Shown here in pieces: positions 1 through 5,616 of a stretch of 5,616 nt of DNA (its first letter is position 1; every line of letters begins with the position of its first letter). The stretch spans positions 1-5,616 of the forward strand of contig JBKECT010000046.1 of the NCBI GenBank assembly GCA_047974855.1, in the 5' to 3' direction. This stretch comes from CAYNRG01 sp047974855. GTDB lineage: Bacteria; Bacillota_I; Bacilli_A; Erysipelotrichales; Erysipelotrichaceae. Both the position numbers and the translations under genes were made by a program. Below the pieces are notes generated by a model. The model had not been told where the DNA came from and searched no databases. It worked only from the letters and a program-made list of their open reading frames with translations.

Positions 1-27
1 CTGAGCCAGGATCAAACTCTCCGTTTG
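1..27 (-). rRNA. 16S ribosomal RNA, 5' end only (partial)
   Basis: The reverse complement of bases 1-20 is AGAGTTTGATCCTGGCTCAG, the near-invariant start of bacterial 16S rRNA (the region bound by the universal 27F primer, E. coli positions 8-27). Counting back seven bases puts the mature 5' end near base 27; the exact end is inferred, not seen. Only the first ~27 nucleotides are present and the gene runs off the left edge. The window starting exactly inside this highly repeated gene suggests an assembly break at an rRNA operon. Confidence 0.96.
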
Positions 28-157
28 ACTTGCTCATTTTTTACTCTGACTTCTGTCAGTTTCCTTTATTACTTTTTTTGACGTTCGTTGTTTAATTTCC
101 TATTTAGTTTTCAAAGATCAACTTGCTCAACACTCACTTTTTAGTGATTGTGTCAGC
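28..157 (-). other. Pre-16S rRNA leader (external transcribed spacer)
   Basis: This is the transcribed stretch between the probable rRNA promoter and the 16S 5' end. It contains a boxA-like antitermination element (106-118) and two small hairpins. One is CTGAC-TTCT-GTCAG at 46-59 as read on the plus strand. The other is TCACT-TTTT-AGTGA at 134-147. The 9-base word ACTTGCTCA occurs at both 28-36 and 121-129. The leader normally forms the 5' half of the RNase III processing stem around 16S; the 3' half is outside the window, so that pairing cannot be checked. The upstream limit (157) is the estimated transcription start. Confidence 0.75.
106..118 (-). promoter_or_regulatory. boxA-like rRNA antitermination element
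   Basis: The minus strand reads ATCTTTGAAAACT here. It matches the CTTTGAAAACT stretch commonly found in Bacillota rRNA leaders and spacers, where the boxA RNA is bound by NusB/S10 and helps keep Rho and other termination from acting in untranslated rRNA. Its place, about 80 bases upstream of the mature 16S end, fits this role. Assignment is by sequence resemblance only. Confidence 0.65.
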
Positions 158-163
158 TTTATT

Positions 164-192
164 ATTCTATAACATCCCACAACCAATTGCAA
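164..192 (-). promoter_or_regulatory. Probable rRNA operon promoter (proximal)
   Basis: On the minus strand a -35-like TTGCAA (192-187) and a -10-like TAGAAT (169-164) are separated by exactly 17 bases. Transcription would start near 157-158, giving a leader of about 130 nt before 16S. Neither hexamer is perfect consensus, but the spacing, the position and the A/T-run sequence just upstream (193-227), which could act as an UP element, agree with a ribosomal RNA promoter. Confidence 0.6.
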
Positions 193-197
193 GCATT

Positions 198-227
198 ATT
201 TTAACTTTTTTTATTTTATTTTTTCAA
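198..227 (-). promoter_or_regulatory. Possible second upstream rRNA promoter or UP element
   Basis: On the minus strand TTGAAA (227-222) and TAAAAT (203-198) are separated by 18 bases of almost pure A/T. Tandem promoters are common in front of rRNA operons, so this may be a P1 promoter above the one at 164-192. Equally, the long A-rich run could simply be the UP element of that proximal promoter. Sequence alone does not separate the two. Confidence 0.4.
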
Positions 228-412
228 TGCCTAAGATGAGATTAATTACGTGCATCTATCCAAAGTTGAAAGATAAAAATTTTAAAACCCACTCCACTTA
301 TCTCACAAAATATCCAAGCCCATTCCCCTTGAGGTCAAGCTCAGAATTCTCTTACTTCAAAAAAAAGAAACAGTATAATTCATAGTGTATCATCAAGATG
401 AAAAGTACATAA
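228..412 (-). other. Intergenic spacer, no recognisable gene
   Basis: I see no convincing coding sequence, tRNA or named RNA here. The stretch is AT-rich with short runs, including eight or more A residues around 359-366 on the plus strand. A small self-complementary word, CTTGAGGTCAAG (329-340), could form at most a 4-bp hairpin and is too weak to call a terminator. It separates the end of the surface/two-component operon from the rRNA promoter region, with both units pointing the same way. Confidence 0.5.
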
Positions 413-467
413 GAAAGTTAGGTTCTCCTTCTCGATATTCTATCGAAAAAGTTTGTTTCCTAACTTC
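413..467 (-). terminator. Bipartite inverted repeat at operon end, possible transcription terminator
   Basis: Two nested stems lie 4 bases past the stop of the last operon gene. The outer stem pairs GAAGTTAGG (minus strand, 467-459) with CCTAACTTTC (422-413), about 8-9 bp. The inner stem pairs CTTTTTCGATA (451-441) with TATCGAGAAGG (437-427), 11 bp including G-U pairs, closed by a GAA triloop. Internal loops of 7 and 4 bases separate the stems. Position at the 3' end of an operon favours a terminator, or a structure protecting the mRNA 3' end. Against a standard Rho-independent terminator, no clear U-tract follows on the minus strand (TTATGTACTTTTC), nor a good one on the plus strand. Confidence 0.45.
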
Positions 468-471
468 TCCT

Positions 472-1113
472 TTATTCTGAAAGCTTGTCCCAAATCTTGT
501 CCGCTCTAAGCAAAAAATTAATCAGCGCCACTATAACTATAAGTGATGGAACTCCCACGCAAAGGGCGACAATCCACGAATATTTCCCAACATCTTTATG
601 CCATTGTTCTAGAGTTCCCTTTCCTTCTAACACATTAGTATACTTTTCATAATCTCCTTGATGTATAAAGACTTGAATAGACATGGTTGTCCCTTTATCC
701 GTTGATAACCAAACAAAAGTATCTCCTGAGCCATCTGATATCTCACTGCGAACCGATACAATAGAAACCTTTTCTCCTGTTGTCGTATCCCAAGCATAAG
801 CTGCACTGTGTTCAATCACACAACTCAACTCTTCTAAGCAACTTAATTCTTCATTTGAAATTCTAAAATTTCTGGCATCAATGCCCTCACCCAACTCCTC
901 ATCAACTTTACCCGTTGAATTGATAATTGTTACTGGAACAATCACCGTTTGAACTGTTCCATCTGGCGCTACACTCTCCACCTCAAAAAGATAAGTTCCC
1001 GACTCTGTAATGGTCTCGTAGTCTTTCCCTGAATCGCCATCATCTTCCTGTGCTCTAACTAGCGGCGTGAAGAAAAGTAGCAGCATCCACACAACAAACA
1101 CTATCCTCTTCAT
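472..1113 (-). CDS. Small type I membrane protein with extracellular surface-protein-like domain
   Basis: The 213-residue product has a clear signal peptide (MKR, hydrophobic residues 4-19, likely cleavage after VRA-21) and an acidic extracellular segment (~22-177). A single membrane helix follows (~179-202), then a short tail starting LLRADK, so the topology is outside-to-inside type I. The ectodomain looks beta-rich: ESGTYLFEVESV around 37-48 and VPVTII around 59-64 resemble strands of bacterial Ig-like surface modules. A second half (~80-150) ends with SIQVFI. C92 and C98 (CLEELSC) could form a local disulfide. The start is supported by a strong SD and an ATGA overlap with the kinase stop, which implies translational coupling. 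It is the third gene of the two-component operon. I do not recognise a named family. A role as accessory sensor, kinase partner or surface-stress reporter is inference from context. Confidence 0.85.
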   Translation of the reverse strand: MKRIVFVVWMLLLFFTPLVRAQEDDGDSGKDYETITESGTYLFEVESVAPDGTVQTVIVPVTIINSTGKVDEELGEGIDARNFRISNEELSCLEELSCVIEHSAAYAWDTTTGEKVSIVSVRSEISDGSGDTFVWLSTDKGTTMSIQVFIHQGDYEKYTNVLEGKGTLEQWHKDVGKYSWIVALCVGVPSLIVIVALINFLLRADKIWDKLSE

Positions 1114-2498
1114 CGCTCACCTCCGTGTGGAATAACAATCTTCACTAAAACTTCATTCCCATAAGTTTCTAAAAGATATACTCCACCAAGCATTTTGGTT
1201 AAATCACGAATCAAGAATAATCCATTGCCACTGCTATAGCGGTTTGTTTTGCTCTTTTCTAATCCCACTACATTAAAGAGATTCTCTGTCTTCTTCATTC
1301 TCTCTAAATCAAGTGTCTCTGCTTGGTTACTATGCACTAAAATCAGCTCCTCTTGAGTCTGTTGAATATCCACAATTAAATCCGAATCTCGCTTAGCATA
1401 TTGAATCATATTTGAAATCAAATTATGAATCAACATCTGAATTGTTGCCTTATTACATAACAGTTTCACATCAGAATCAAGTGACAAATCCAAGTTTAGA
1501 CCCTTTTCACGAATTTGATAATCATAAATGTGGATAGTCTCCATATACAACTCATCAACATCAACTATTTCCTCACTTTTAACCTCTTGTCTAAACTGGC
1601 TTCCCAATAAATTAAGAGTTTCATTAATTCTCTTCAATGAACGGTCTGCTGTTTCAACGTTTTTACGCATGAGCTCTTTTACTACTGGCTCCGTACTTTT
1701 TAACATCTCCGCTTCATTCTCCATTAAATTTTGATGAACAGGTGCCTTTAAGTCATGAACCAATGAGCGTGCAACAACCATTGCACTCTTCATGCGTTCA
1801 CGCTCTTGTTGAAGCTCTGTTTCCAGCTGTGTATTTTGGTAAGACATCGCCGTAATAGTTTTGTCTACCTTTTGAGTAAATTCTCCAAATCCACGATGCA
1901 GTTCATTATCGCTGTCCGCTCTCACCTTATCAAACTCATAGCGGTTCGCCATATCGATTGACTCTTTCATCTCTCTTAATGGTTTCTGTAGTGCTCGCTG
2001 CCCATACAACACCGAAAACAGTCCAACAAGAAATAAAATGAATAACAGCACCGCTTGCTGAATTAGAAACTTAATTAAAAAAGCTTGTTCTGAGATTCGA
2101 TACAAACAAAACCACACTTCTACATCTTGATTATTCATAACAGCATCAAATCGAGCTTCAACCCCTATTGCTTCTCTACTTATTTTGCCAAACCACGTGT
2201 TAATATCTTCAACCGGAAGCGTTTGGTATATTGCCCCTTGGCTATCTACTACCACAAGCTCCATAGGATATTGATGAATTAATTCATCCAATTCCTCACT
2301 TGATGGATTTGTATCAAAAACATCATTAATCTTTTTCTCTGCTTCATAATTATATTTTTCTTGAGCCCTTTGGTAAAAACGATCCAAGTTTACAGTGTTA
2401 TACACGAAAAGGATTGCTAAAGCAAAATACACCCCAACAATTAATATTTCTAATCCTTTTCTAAATAAACGTTTATTTTTCATTCCATTTATAACCAT
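1110..2498 (-). CDS. Membrane sensor histidine kinase
   Basis: The 462-residue product has transmembrane helices at ~15-36 and ~146-165. They flank an extracellular domain of about 110 residues with a Cache/PAS-like strand (ELVVVDSQGAIYQTLP, ~80-95). A HAMP-like linker (~166-218, with DNELHRGFGEF) and a short coiled coil (~219-240) lead to the H-box SLVHDLKAP, giving H248 as the phosphorylation site. The ATP-binding domain shows an N-box (HNLISNMIQYA, N359 and N363) and a G2 box (SSGNGLFLI, ~422-430). The usual DxGxG G1 motif is replaced by HSNQAE (~389-394). It should autophosphorylate and pass phosphate to the regulator encoded just upstream. The ATG at 2498 overlaps the regulator gene by 26 bases; its AAGAGG lies only 2 bases away. 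A start at 2483 (MKNKRLF) is a real alternative. The inducing signal cannot be read from the sequence. Confidence 0.92.
   Translation of the reverse strand: MVINGMKNKRLFRKGLEILIVGVYFALAILFVYNTVNLDRFYQRAQEKYNYEAEKKINDVFDTNPSSEELDELIHQYPMELVVVDSQGAIYQTLPVEDINTWFGKISREAIGVEARFDAVMNNQDVEVWFCLYRISEQAFLIKFLIQQAVLLFILFLVGLFSVLYGQRALQKPLREMKESIDMANRYEFDKVRADSDNELHRGFGEFTQKVDKTITAMSYQNTQLETELQQERERMKSAMVVARSLVHDLKAPVHQNLMENEAEMLKSTEPVVKELMRKNVETADRSLKRINETLNLLGSQFRQEVKSEEIVDVDELYMETIHIYDYQIREKGLNLDLSLDSDVKLLCNKATIQMLIHNLISNMIQYAKRDSDLIVDIQQTQEELILVHSNQAETLDLERMKKTENLFNVVGLEKSKTNRYSSGNGLFLIRDLTKMLGGVYLLETYGNEVLVKIVIPHGGER
1118..1124 (-). promoter_or_regulatory. Strong Shine-Dalgarno inside the kinase 3' end
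   Basis: The minus strand reads GGAGGTG, four bases before the ATG at 1113. It is a near-perfect anti-16S match lying within the last codons of the kinase gene (encoding HGGER). It fixes the start of the small membrane protein and suggests that the protein is made at least as well as the kinase, rather than being only a weak reinitiation product. Confidence 0.85.
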
Positions 2499-3156
2499 AT
2501 CCTCTTATTGACACAATACATAAAATATTTAATTTCTCTCTTAGACGACGAATATGAACATCTACTACTCGATAATCCGTCTCACTTATTTCACTTGACC
2601 AAATATCTTCAATCATCGTTGAGCGATGAATCTTTCTTCCTTTATTCTCCAAGAAATATTCTAATACCGAAAATTCCCTTGGTGTTAAATCCACAAGCTC
2701 CTCATTTTTATAAACTTCATGAGTCTCTTTGATAAGCTCTATCTTTTCCACCTTTGAATACAATTTTGTAAGCCCACTTCTATATGACACAACATTTTGA
2801 GTCAACAATTTTTGAATGTAGCTTAGAATAACCGAAAATGTCTTTTCTTTCGACAAAAACATATCCACTTGTTTTTCCAATGATTCTAATTCATGCTCTT
2901 CATCATTATATCCCGTCAACAAAATACTACGTATTTCCCCTTGCATGTTTCGGATTGTTTCTATCACTTTAACCCCATTCACTTCTGGCATTTCATAATC
3001 TGAAACAATCAAATCGTATTGTTTCTTCGCCCCAACTTCTATCGCTTTCCATGGGTTTGTGTAGGTATCCACCTCGTATCCCACTTCTTGTAAAAGCTTT
3101 GCTAATGATTCAATATACTCCTGGTTATCATCAACCAACATCATCTTTTCTCTCAT
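2473..3156 (-). CDS. OmpR/PhoB-family response regulator
   Basis: The 227-residue product has the normal family length. The N-terminal receiver domain (~1-118) contains the acidic pair D9-D10, phospho-acceptor D53 in VSDYEMP, T81 in LLTGY and K103 in FLSKEK, so all the conserved phosphorylation residues are present. The C-terminal winged helix (~130-226) contains LTPREFSVLEYFLENKGR, the recognition-helix region VVDVHIRRLREKL and the terminal wing IRGYGYKW, typical of OmpR/PhoB DNA-binding domains. It is first in an operon with its partner kinase gene, which overlaps its end. The start is supported by an AAGGT SD 4 bases upstream and by a promoter giving a leader of under 20 nt. Likely targets are its own operon and perhaps the surface-protein gene next door; this is inferred from proximity only. 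Confidence 0.95.
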   Translation of the reverse strand: MREKMMLVDDNQEYIESLAKLLQEVGYEVDTYTNPWKAIEVGAKKQYDLIVSDYEMPEVNGVKVIETIRNMQGEIRSILLTGYNDEEHELESLEKQVDMFLSKEKTFSVILSYIQKLLTQNVVSYRSGLTKLYSKVEKIELIKETHEVYKNEELVDLTPREFSVLEYFLENKGRKIHRSTMIEDIWSSEISETDYRVVDVHIRRLREKLNILCIVSIRGYGYKWNEK

Positions 3157-3179
3157 CGCTACCTTGTCCCCTTTTCATT

Positions 3180-3208
3180 ATTATAAAAGACCTAAAGCTT
3201 TTTTTCAA
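3180..3208 (-). promoter_or_regulatory. Near-consensus vegetative promoter of the two-component operon
   Basis: On the minus strand a -35 TTGAAA (3208-3203) and a perfect -10 TATAAT (3185-3180) are separated by 17 bases. Transcription would begin near 3173, only about 17 bases before the regulator ATG, so the leader holds little beyond the SD. An 8-bp palindrome CTTATAAG (3217-3224) lies just upstream of the -35 box and AAAGCTTT lies in the spacer. Either could be part of an operator, but both are short and may be chance. Confidence 0.85.
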
Positions 3209-3222
3209 TTGTTTCGCTTATA

Positions 3223-3252
3223 AGATAAAAGAAAAGAATGATCACTCTTTTC
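3223..3252 (-). terminator. Rho-independent terminator of the surface-protein gene
   Basis: Shortly after the surface-protein stop, the minus strand can fold GAAAAGAGT (3252-3244) against ATTCTTTTC (3239-3231) around a GATC loop, giving a 9-bp stem with one G-U pair. A U-rich run (TTTTATC, 3230-3224) follows at once. The stem is AT-rich and so of modest strength, but form and position fit. It would separate the surface-protein transcript from the two-component operon, which has its own promoter directly downstream. Confidence 0.7.
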
Positions 3253-3270
3253 TCTCACCTTCTATTCATT

Positions 3271-5616
3271 TTAACGACTTCCAGTATTCGGAATTACAAA
3301 CCCACCCGAACAGTTAACTGGATAAGCGTCTGTGTTTTTTGTGATATTTTTCATTGACACTGTTGGATAGGCCATTCCTGTAGGAGCTGTCGCATCACTG
3401 CCGTGATCTACCCAGTCTTGTGCAATAATCTCTTTATTACAATCATAGAAGCTCACTGTATAAACGGGAACCATGATTTCCATCATAACCGTTTTTTGCA
3501 ATTCGCTTGCATCCGTTGATTCTAAAATATCTAACCCATACGGTGTCGCAAATCTTCTTACAGTGCTTGCTCCATTATTAAATACTAGTGGAAATTCATC
3601 ACCATAAGTTAAATCTGTTGGAAAATCTACTTTATTCTTCAATGAAACCTCTAAATCCACAATGCCATCTACTGGATGATCTACCCAAGATGCTGCATTT
3701 GATCTTTCGATTACTTCTTCTTCGACTACATCTTCTTCAATCATCGCTAAGTATTCTTCCATGGTTATCGTGAATCCTTCCGCTTCAATGTGATAAATTG
3801 GATTACGAAGAATTTCAACTACTACTTTAACTTCAGTTGTATTACCGCTACTATCCGTAATAGTAATCACTACTTCAGTTGTTGACCCATCTGAACTAAA
3901 CACAACATCTCCAAAGGTTGAGACTACAGTCAACTCTTCTTTGCTATTATAGTTATCTGTTGCAGCAAAGCCAATATCTTCCAAGAACTGTGCTTCATCA
4001 ATACTGTCTCCAGCATAGTAAGTCACCTTATCTTCAAAAGTTGCTTCTGGTGCAACTGTATCTTTGATAACGATTGTAACTATCGCCTTCGCTTCTCCAC
4101 TTGCTGTTGTTGCAACAAGTTCAACCTCTTGATCACTGTCTAGTAAACGAAGATCTAATGCGTCAATTCCATTGATGCTAAATACTGCTCCATCAAGGTT
4201 TTCTCCTTCAATATTTCCAAGAAGTCCTAAAATAGTTTCCTCATCAATAACATCCCCATATTCAAACACTAAGTGATCGCCTTCCACAGCGCTAATTACA
4301 GGTGCTGATGCTTTAACCACCACCGTTGTTGTGTCATATGCTGTGTTTCCATAAATATCTTGGATAACTAATTTCAATTCAATTTCATAACCACCAGGAG
4401 TCACTCCTAGTGCTGTAATCTTTACACTCTCTTTATTTGTATTGCTAAGTACTACATATTGACTATCTGATGCATTGACTAACTCCCATGTGTACGCTGC
4501 TGTTTTACTCATTATTGAACTCCAGAAATCTGGTCCAATGCTTACTGGTGTCATTGTATTCTCTGTCTCTTCAATATACTCTACTGGTCCTGGTAGTTCT
4601 ACTTTTAAATCTATTGGTGGGTTATATTCCAAGAACCCAGCTCCAATCGTTTTCGCTTCAGCGTCCGTTGCATCAATATCCAACACCCATCCACGATAAG
4701 TATCTCCTAGATTTGGAAGGTCATTTGCAATGATGGCATCACTGTTTACTCCTTCTTTTCCTAAAGTCGTATTGTTAATGGTGTATTCATATTCCCCACC
4801 ATCTTTTTCTACAAAGCGTACTGCATAAGTATCATATCCTAGCCCTGCTTCATAGTTGAATAGATAGGTTCCACTCGCATCGGTAATTGTTGTTAGTGGA
4901 TTTCCAGCAGCATCTGTAGCTATAACATAGCTTCCTGCACTGTCCATTACATATAGTTCTACCGTATGACCTACAACCACTGTATCGTCGCTTGCTGCAT
5001 CATAGAGTCCATCCGCATCTTTATCTTCAAAGACCAGACCACCGATTTCAGCAATAACCAGCTCTGTTCCAACTTTTGTTGCTGGTAGCGTTCCAGTATA
5101 TGTAGCACTCTCAACATCATAGATTGGATTATATACATTCAACGTTCCAATTTTCTCTCCATTTGTTGCACTATCAAAAGTTTCATCTACTTTTAGAGGT
5201 ACTAAAAACTCCATTTCTTGTCCTGGATCAATTGTTTGTGTTGCATTGATTTTAAGCATATTAACATCACTCAAGCTATGTCCAGCAGCTAATAACTCTG
5301 CATACGTCATCCACTCACTCGCATTACGATAACTCGCCTCTGTAGTGCCAACTGCGTAAAGCACTTCAAACCCTGCTACCGCAACTACTTCGCTCGCAAT
5401 CGCCATATCCCATTTAAATGCACTATCTTGGAACCATGTCCCAAAGTTTTCTCCTGTTTTTGGAATCGGCACATACGCCGTAAATGCACCTGCAGCACTA
5501 TCAGAATTATTTGTGATTTTCAATGTATAATCTGCATCTGTTCCAGGTGTAAAGTTCGCAACTGTATCTGCTTTACCATCCACATATGCGCCCATTGCCT
5601 CTTCCCCAGCTAATGC
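3271..5616 (-). CDS. Large cell-surface adhesin-like protein, C-terminal part (5' end beyond window)
   Basis: The reading frame stays open to the right edge (ALAGEEA precedes the internal Met at 5595), so this is the C-terminal ~781 residues of a larger protein; the Met is not a believable start. Numbered from that Met, residues ~1-182 resemble DUF11-type conserved-repeat domains (DADYTLKITNNS, then AYVPIPKTGENF). Residues ~183-320 are SdrD B-like, with a calcium-loop-like DKDADGLYD and the typical TDASGTYLFNY. Residues ~344-430, 431-514 and 515-596 are Ig-like modules, the last with VAPEATFEDKVTYYAGDSI and ITDSSGNTTEVKV. An acidic linker (~613-630) follows, then two degenerate repeats. The second has an InlB/Listeria-Bacteroides-like YTVSFYDCN...HGSDATAP. 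It ends in VIPNTGSR-stop, without the membrane helix and basic tail expected of a sortase substrate. A role in adhesion or surface structure is inferred from domain style. Confidence 0.88.
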   Translation of the reverse strand, partial: ALAGEEAMGAYVDGKADTVANFTPGTDADYTLKITNNSDSAAGAFTAYVPIPKTGENFGTWFQDSAFKWDMAIASEVVAVAGFEVLYAVGTTEASYRNASEWMTYAELLAAGHSLSDVNMLKINATQTIDPGQEMEFLVPLKVDETFDSATNGEKIGTLNVYNPIYDVESATYTGTLPATKVGTELVIAEIGGLVFEDKDADGLYDAASDDTVVVGHTVELYVMDSAGSYVIATDAAGNPLTTITDASGTYLFNYEAGLGYDTYAVRFVEKDGGEYEYTINNTTLGKEGVNSDAIIANDLPNLGDTYRGWVLDIDATDAEAKTIGAGFLEYNPPIDLKVELPGPVEYIEETENTMTPVSIGPDFWSSIMSKTAAYTWELVNASDSQYVVLSNTNKESVKITALGVTPGGYEIELKLVIQDIYGNTAYDTTTVVVKASAPVISAVEGDHLVFEYGDVIDEETILGLLGNIEGENLDGAVFSINGIDALDLRLLDSDQEVELVATTASGEAKAIVTIVIKDTVAPEATFEDKVTYYAGDSIDEAQFLEDIGFAATDNYNSKEELTVVSTFGDVVFSSDGSTTEVVITITDSSGNTTEVKVVVEILRNPIYHIEAEGFTITMEEYLAMIEEDVVEEEVIERSNAASWVDHPVDGIVDLEVSLKNKVDFPTDLTYGDEFPLVFNNGASTVRRFATPYGLDILESTDASELQKTVMMEIMVPVYTVSFYDCNKEIIAQDWVDHGSDATAPTGMAYPTVSMKNITKNTDAYPVNCSGGFVIPNTGSR
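3346..3687 (-). repeat. Degenerate two-copy terminal repeat in the surface protein (WVDH...VS(L/M)KN)
   Basis: Two segments share the order WVDH, then VSLKN or VSMKN: bases 3687-3634 (residues 637-654) and 3414-3346 (residues 728-750). The second has 5 extra residues between the motifs. The words encoding WVDH share the 11-base string TGATCTACCCA (plus strand, 3677-3687 and 3404-3414), exactly 273 bases (91 codons) apart. This suggests an old tandem duplication of a C-terminal module, the second copy having an InlB-like beta-repeat look and a Cys pair (C719, C762). The match is short, so some doubt remains. Confidence 0.5.

Noticed and set aside
28..129. Direct repeat ACTTGCTCA (28-36 and 121-129) as a recombination or attachment site.
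   Set aside because: Nine bases only, both inside an rRNA leader where such words are part of the processing sequence; no integrase or insertion boundary is visible.
329..340. CTTGAGGTCAAG as a terminator hairpin before the rRNA promoter.
   Set aside because: At most 4 bp can pair around a 4-base loop, and no T-run follows on either strand.
371..380. Plus-strand TATAAT (374-379) as a promoter for an antisense RNA into the small membrane protein gene.
   Set aside because: No convincing -35 hexamer lies 16-18 bases upstream (only CTTACT-like sequence near 351-356), and the stretch is AT-rich enough for a chance TATAAT.
2508..2732. Plus-strand open frame of 74 codons opposite the response regulator.
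   Set aside because: It lies wholly within a well-supported regulator gene on the other strand, has no good SD, and its product shows no domain or membrane pattern.
3051..3317. Plus-strand open frame spanning the promoter region between regulator and adhesin.
   Set aside because: It covers the N-terminus of the regulator, the promoter and the terminator of minus-strand genes, and the sequence looks like antisense translation of AT-rich DNA.
4475..4733. Two overlapping plus-strand open frames opposite the adhesin.
   Set aside because: Both are antisense to the SdrD B-like and Ig-like region, in competing frames and without start signals; they reflect the biased codons of the adhesin.

Overview
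The window looks like a contig from a low-GC member of the Bacillota (Firmicutes). Three things point there: the pre-16S leader carries a CTTTGAAAACT boxA-type stretch, the Shine-Dalgarno sequence GGAGGTG is strong, and there is a large Gram-positive style cell-surface protein built from DUF11-like, SdrD B-like and bacterial Ig-like modules and ending near an IPNTG motif. TGA is used as a stop, which argues against a mollicute with a reassigned TGA codon. The genus cannot be named from this sequence. Everything identified is on the minus strand, so transcription runs from right to left.

Layout from 5616 down to 1. (i) 5616-3271: the 3' part of a large surface/adhesin-like gene whose 5' end lies outside the window, followed by an AT-rich stem-loop terminator (3223-3252). 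(ii) 3208-3180: a near-consensus vegetative promoter driving a tight three-gene operon. This encodes an OmpR/PhoB-type response regulator (3156-2473), a membrane sensor histidine kinase (2498-1110, overlapping the regulator gene) and a small single-pass membrane protein with a signal peptide (1113-472, joined to the kinase gene by an ATGA overlap with a strong SD). (iii) 467-413: a bipartite inverted repeat just after the operon. (iv) 412-230: about 180 bases with no recognisable gene. (v) 227-1: the promoter region, leader and first ~27 bases of a 16S rRNA gene, which runs off the left edge.

The likely working unit is a surface-protein locus. The kinase senses something outside the cell, and its signal goes to the DNA-binding regulator. 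The third gene puts an extracellular domain of surface-protein style next to the kinase. It is the most unusual part of the operon and could be an accessory sensor or a partner of the neighbouring large surface protein. That link rests on gene order and domain style only. The most notable oddities are the adhesin ending three codons after an LPxTG-like IPNTG with no membrane anchor, and a histidine kinase with a degenerate G1 box.
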